A stretch of DNA of 64,000 nt from contig JAKSLB010000015.1 in NCBI GenBank assembly GCA_024401435.1, positions 1-64,000 on the forward strand. Direction: 5' to 3'. Of this stretch, positions 60,776 through 64,000 are shown piece after piece. The notes below the pieces were generated by a model. The model worked only from the letters and a program-made list of their open reading frames with translations, was not told where the DNA came from and ran no database searches. The stretch comes from Paludibacteraceae bacterium (GTDB taxonomy: Bacteria; Bacteroidota; Bacteroidia; Bacteroidales; Paludibacteraceae). Every line of letters begins with the position of its first letter. Position 1 is the stretch's first letter. A program made the position numbers and the translations under genes.

Positions 60776-62206
60776 TCACTCAATCTTCACATCCCCGCCA
60801 CTAATCCAGTTGGGAAACAATACTCGAATTGTCAATTTCGTTGCTTCCTCCCATCCATAACAGGCTGCTACATGGAAATGACGACTAATGCCGTTGAACC
60901 GACCCAGTGCTTTGATGCTATAGGGAGGACAGACGGTTGTCGTATTATCTATCCATTGTTGATATCCTGCTAAGATACTGTATTGCTTCCCGCCATTTGT
61001 AATGACGTTTATGCGTAGTAAATCATTCTCTGTTTCAATTTGTATCTTTTCCCATTCTAATTTGTTTTGAGGATCTAATGTGATTGTTTTGTTTTTGATT
61101 TCTTCAAAATGAGATGAATTTTTCTCTCCCTGTACGACTGGAAGTGTGTATCTCTTCTCTTTCAATTGTGTATATGCTTCTCCTTCTAGTAACTTTTGGT
61201 CTGACACTTTCGAGAATATCTTATCATATACCAAGAGTTGTTCATATACTCCATTCCCTTTGTTGTCTTGAGTAATGGCAACTACCATGTCGGTACTTGG
61301 TGATATGATGATGTATTGTCCGAAGGCTCCGTCGGCTCTGTATGTTTTCGTTTTAGCCTGATACCAGATTTGGTAACCATAATCTGATAACATACCTGTT
61401 TTTTTCTGAATACTCATCATCTCATCGACCCACTTGGAAGATACTAATTGTTCTCCATTCCATTTCCCGTGATTGAGAAGTAACTGCCCCACTTTCGCCA
61501 TTGATTCTACTTGCATATAGAGTCCCCAACCTCCTGTGTTAATACCTTCCGGACTCTCTTCCCATTCCACTTGGGTGATATGCATAGGATTGAAAATTTT
61601 CTCTTTTAGATAATCTAACAGCTTTTTCCCTGTTACTTGTTGAAGAATGGCAGAAAGAAGATAACTGACCATTGAATCGTATTGAAATTGAGTCCCTGGC
61701 TGTTTTACTTCTTTTCGAAGCAATTGTTGAATCCATTGAGTTTGATGATTCCGTAGGTTCCAATCGGGTTGAATACCCGAACACATAGTCAGTAGGTGCT
61801 GAATTGTCATTTGAGAAAGACCTTCAGAAAGTGTGTCGGGGAGTAGATGAGGGAAAAACGAGATGACCTGGTCGGAAATATGAAGACGTTGCTCGTCAAT
61901 CGCGATACCGATGGCAATGGCTACTAATGTTTTGGAGGCAGAGTAGAGTGTATGAGAATAATCAGCCTGTATGGGTTGAGGGTATAGCTCTCCAATCACT
62001 TTCCCGTGACGCAGAATCATGATACCATGTGTATTCCCTTTTTCAAGGTGCATCATCTCGTCAAAATATTCTTGAATGCAAGTGGAGGAGAGACCTTCTG
62101 ATTCCGGTGAAACCCTCTCAAGGTCATTGATCTGTGCAAATCCCATACAACAAGAGAATATCCACAATACTAATCCGCTAACGATTTGTTTTTTATTCAT
62201 TGCCAT
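60776..62206 (-). CDS. Exported serine hydrolase, class C beta-lactamase/esterase fold
   Basis: About 476 residues. Signal peptide MNKKQIVSGLVLWIFSCCMG then FAQ. Active-site SxxK is in YSASKTLVAIAIG, with a Tyr motif in QFQYDSMVSYLL. The C-terminal 120 residues form an extra beta domain. Relatives are D,D-peptidase- or esterase-like rather than resistance enzymes. The in-frame TTG at 62218 lies in the -7 box TATATTTG (62223-62216), so ATG 62206 or 62200 is the start. Confidence 0.8.
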   Translation of the reverse strand: MAMNKKQIVSGLVLWIFSCCMGFAQINDLERVSPESEGLSSTCIQEYFDEMMHLEKGNTHGIMILRHGKVIGELYPQPIQADYSHTLYSASKTLVAIAIGIAIDEQRLHISDQVISFFPHLLPDTLSEGLSQMTIQHLLTMCSGIQPDWNLRNHQTQWIQQLLRKEVKQPGTQFQYDSMVSYLLSAILQQVTGKKLLDYLKEKIFNPMHITQVEWEESPEGINTGGWGLYMQVESMAKVGQLLLNHGKWNGEQLVSSKWVDEMMSIQKKTGMLSDYGYQIWYQAKTKTYRADGAFGQYIIISPSTDMVVAITQDNKGNGVYEQLLVYDKIFSKVSDQKLLEGEAYTQLKEKRYTLPVVQGEKNSSHFEEIKNKTITLDPQNKLEWEKIQIETENDLLRINVITNGGKQYSILAGYQQWIDNTTTVCPPYSIKALGRFNGISRHFHVAACYGWEEATKLTIRVLFPNWISGGDVKIE

Positions 62207-62353
62207 CTTTTTTTGCAAATATAATTAATTTTGTGAGTTCCTATCTATATCATGACAGATCCAACGCATTCATTCCCTTCCCATCATACCACTTAAATTT
62301 TAGCTCTTAATTGCCTATGTTGTTTTTTTTTATTACTATTGCGCGCGATTTAA

Positions 62354-62550
62354 GGGGATTTCTATAAATTGCTTTGTAGCGATTTTGAAAGTTTTGTCAG
62401 ACAGATTGTTGATTTGAACGAAGGAGCAGTGCGGGCACTGTGACTGAGTGAAAATCAGCAAGATGGCGACAAAAGTTCAAAAGCGCACAAAAGATTAAAG
62501 AAACCTATATAAAAAAATATTTAATAATCGGGGAATTTATAGAAGTCCCC
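62354..62550. repeat. MITE-like repeat, longest copy, TTAA target duplication
   Basis: 197 bp. Ends GGGGATTTCTATAAATT and inverse of GGGGACTTCTATAAATT; TTAA flanks both sides (62350-62353, 62551-62554). Inside, TTTTGTCAGACAGA and TTCAAAAGCGCACAAAAGAT (inverse of the other copies), plus a central GC-rich segment AGTGCGGGCACTGTGACTGA absent from the shorter copies. Orientation is opposite to 993-1132. Confidence 0.72.
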
Positions 62551-62573
62551 TTAAGATTTTAAAACTGGCAGAT

Positions 62574-64000
62574 ATGGCTGAGATGAAAAATTTGGCGAAA
62601 CAAACCGCCATCTATGGTATTAGTAGTATTTTAGGTAAGTTTCTTAATTGGTGTTTAGTTCCCTTATATACGTATATTTTAACAAGTTCAGCTGAGTATG
62701 GCGTTGTGACCAACCTCTATGCATGGACTGCTTTGTTATTAGTGCTGTTGACCTATGGAATGGAAACAGGTTTTTTCCGTTTTGCCAATAAATCGGATGA
62801 GGACCCTCAGAAGGTCTATAGTTCTGTTTTGTGTTGTGTTGGGGCAACCTCTCTTTTTTTTGCTATAGTTGCCTTCATCTTTTCACAGTCAATTGCCAAT
62901 ATATTGGGCTATCCTTCACATCCTGAATATATTACAATGATGGCAGTAATTGTTGCCATGGATGCTTTTGGGTGCATCCCATTCGCCTATTTGCGTTATC
63001 AAAACAAGGCAGCAAGATTTGCTATCATTAAGATGATAATGATTATCATCAATATCTTTTTCAATATTTTCTTCTTGCTGATTTGTCCATGGTTGATGCA
63101 AAAAGCACCTTCCTTGGTTGATTGGTTTTATAATCCGAACTATGGAGTAGGGTATGTGTTTGTTTCCAATCTGTTCTCCACGATTTCGGTCACTTTAATG
63201 TTGATGCCACAGATATTGAAAGCTCAATGTAAGATTGATAAAGTCTTATTGAAACGTATTTTATCTTATTCATTGCCATTGTTGATCTTGGGTATAGCGG
63301 GCATTATGAATCAGACCATCGATAAGATTATTTTCCCTTATTTAATGCCAGATCGTTTAGTGGCTGAAACTCAGTTGGGTATCTATGGTGCCTGTTTTAA
63401 AGTCGCTATGGTGATGATGGTCTTTACACAAGCTTTCCGGTATGCATACGAACCGTTTGTATTTGCTCAAAATAAAAATGGGGACAAGAAAAAAGAGTAT
63501 GCAGATGCGATGAAATTCTTTGTCATTTTCTCTTTGCTGATTGTGTTGGGTATGATTTTCTTCTTGGATATTTTGAAATATTTAATCCGAAGTGATTATT
63601 GGGAAGGATTGAAGGTTGTTCCGATTATCTTGTTCTCCTATTTGTTCCAAGGAATATTCTTTAATTTGTCATTATGGTACAAATTAATTGATAAAACACA
63701 CTATGGAGCCATTCTGTCTGTGATAGGATTGATTATCACATTGGCAATCAATATTATATTTGTTCCAAAGTATGGATATATGGCATCAGCGGCTGCTTCG
63801 TTATGTTGCTATTTTGTCATTATGCTGATATCCTATTTCTTAGGTCAGAAATATTATGCCATACAATATGATTTGAAGTCGATTGGATTGTATTTGGTGG
63901 TAACGGTGGCTCTGTTAGCAATTGAGCATTATTCTCCATTGGAGGGAGTTTTGAAATATCTTCAGAATATCGTTTTATTAGGTTTGTTTATCTTCCTGAT
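62574..64000 (+). CDS. Oligosaccharide flippase (Wzx/MOP family), 3' end outside the window
   Basis: Open from ATG 62574 to the window end, about 475 codons without a stop. Begins MAEMKNLAKQTAIYGISSIL and contains about a dozen hydrophobic spans, as in polysaccharide-biosynthesis flippases of the MOP superfamily; FRYAYEPFVFAQNKN lies between spans. It should move lipid-linked sugars across the inner membrane. The family's usual length is about 480-500, so little is missing. ATG 62583 is an alternative start. Confidence 0.85.
   Translation, partial: MAEMKNLAKQTAIYGISSILGKFLNWCLVPLYTYILTSSAEYGVVTNLYAWTALLLVLLTYGMETGFFRFANKSDEDPQKVYSSVLCCVGATSLFFAIVAFIFSQSIANILGYPSHPEYITMMAVIVAMDAFGCIPFAYLRYQNKAARFAIIKMIMIIINIFFNIFFLLICPWLMQKAPSLVDWFYNPNYGVGYVFVSNLFSTISVTLMLMPQILKAQCKIDKVLLKRILSYSLPLLILGIAGIMNQTIDKIIFPYLMPDRLVAETQLGIYGACFKVAMVMMVFTQAFRYAYEPFVFAQNKNGDKKKEYADAMKFFVIFSLLIVLGMIFFLDILKYLIRSDYWEGLKVVPIILFSYLFQGIFFNLSLWYKLIDKTHYGAILSVIGLIITLAINIIFVPKYGYMASAAASLCCYFVIMLISYFLGQKYYAIQYDLKSIGLYLVVTVALLAIEHYSPLEGVLKYLQNIVLLGLFIFL

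Noticed and set aside
60776-62206. Clinical-type AmpC beta-lactamase
   Set aside because: Only the SxxK fold is shared; the long C-terminal domain and the altered Tyr motif (YDS, not YAN) indicate an esterase or peptidase-like relative.

Overview
The window is AT-rich chromosomal DNA of a Bacteroidota member, most likely order Bacteroidales. The reasons are gliding/T9SS-type genes (gldE, gldD, gldG), a DUF3822 protein beside rsmD, many promoters with the Bacteroidetes -7 box TAnnTTTG (several with a TTG box 19-20 bp upstream), scarce Shine-Dalgarno sequences, and family lengths typical of the group. I cannot name the genus. No rRNA, tRNA or CRISPR array was recognised.

Layout. 0-14.3 kb: housekeeping genes, mostly on the minus strand (folB, rsmD, a RecD-like helicase, a Wzz-like protein, a CYTH enzyme, trmN6, an exonuclease, dnaN, gldG-gldD-gldE, ssb, serB). 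14.4-25.5 kb: a defence-like accessory island with a YhcG/DUF1016 nuclease in a cassette bounded by 37-bp direct repeats, a long structured hairpin with its own terminator, a single-chain nuclease-methylase-specificity restriction enzyme, a possible PD-(D/E)XK partner, two DUF4143-type ATPases, an Uma2-like protein and gene remnants. 25.9-46.2 kb: core genes (MscS/YbdG-like channel, glnS, ychF, nadA-mazG-deoC, polyprenyl synthase, polA, and the mnmG-uvrC-dtd-U32-dusB operon). Three parS-like palindromes with an exact 170-bp period, plus a fourth 1.1 kb away, suggest a ParB-bound, origin-proximal centromere. 46.4-60.7 kb: a polymorphic-toxin region. 60.8-64.0 kb: a serine hydrolase and the start of a flippase gene cut by the window edge.

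The most unusual part is 46.9-60.7 kb. Instead of one full-length Rhs or pretoxin gene there is a row of short orphan 3' modules. Each joins a conserved pre-toxin segment (about 70-115 residues of Rhs core, or a HELGH metallopeptidase segment) to a different AT-rich C-terminal domain, followed by a lipoprotein, membrane or exported protein that may be its immunity factor. At least two Rhs tips have their own promoter. They are interspersed with an Rpn-type nuclease gene and two AAA-ATPase/PDDEXK_9 genes that share 1149 identical bases but differ in two N-terminal blocks. A signal-peptide-only remnant, a short Rhs remnant and a twice-frameshifted tip suggest repeated turnover.

Small repeats recur elsewhere: a putative MITE family (TIR GGGGAYTTCTATAAATT, two copies with 4-bp target duplications) that sits next to stop codons of core genes, a solo IS-like inverted-repeat element, and REP-like palindromes. 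All functions are inferred from reading the sequence; no database search was run.
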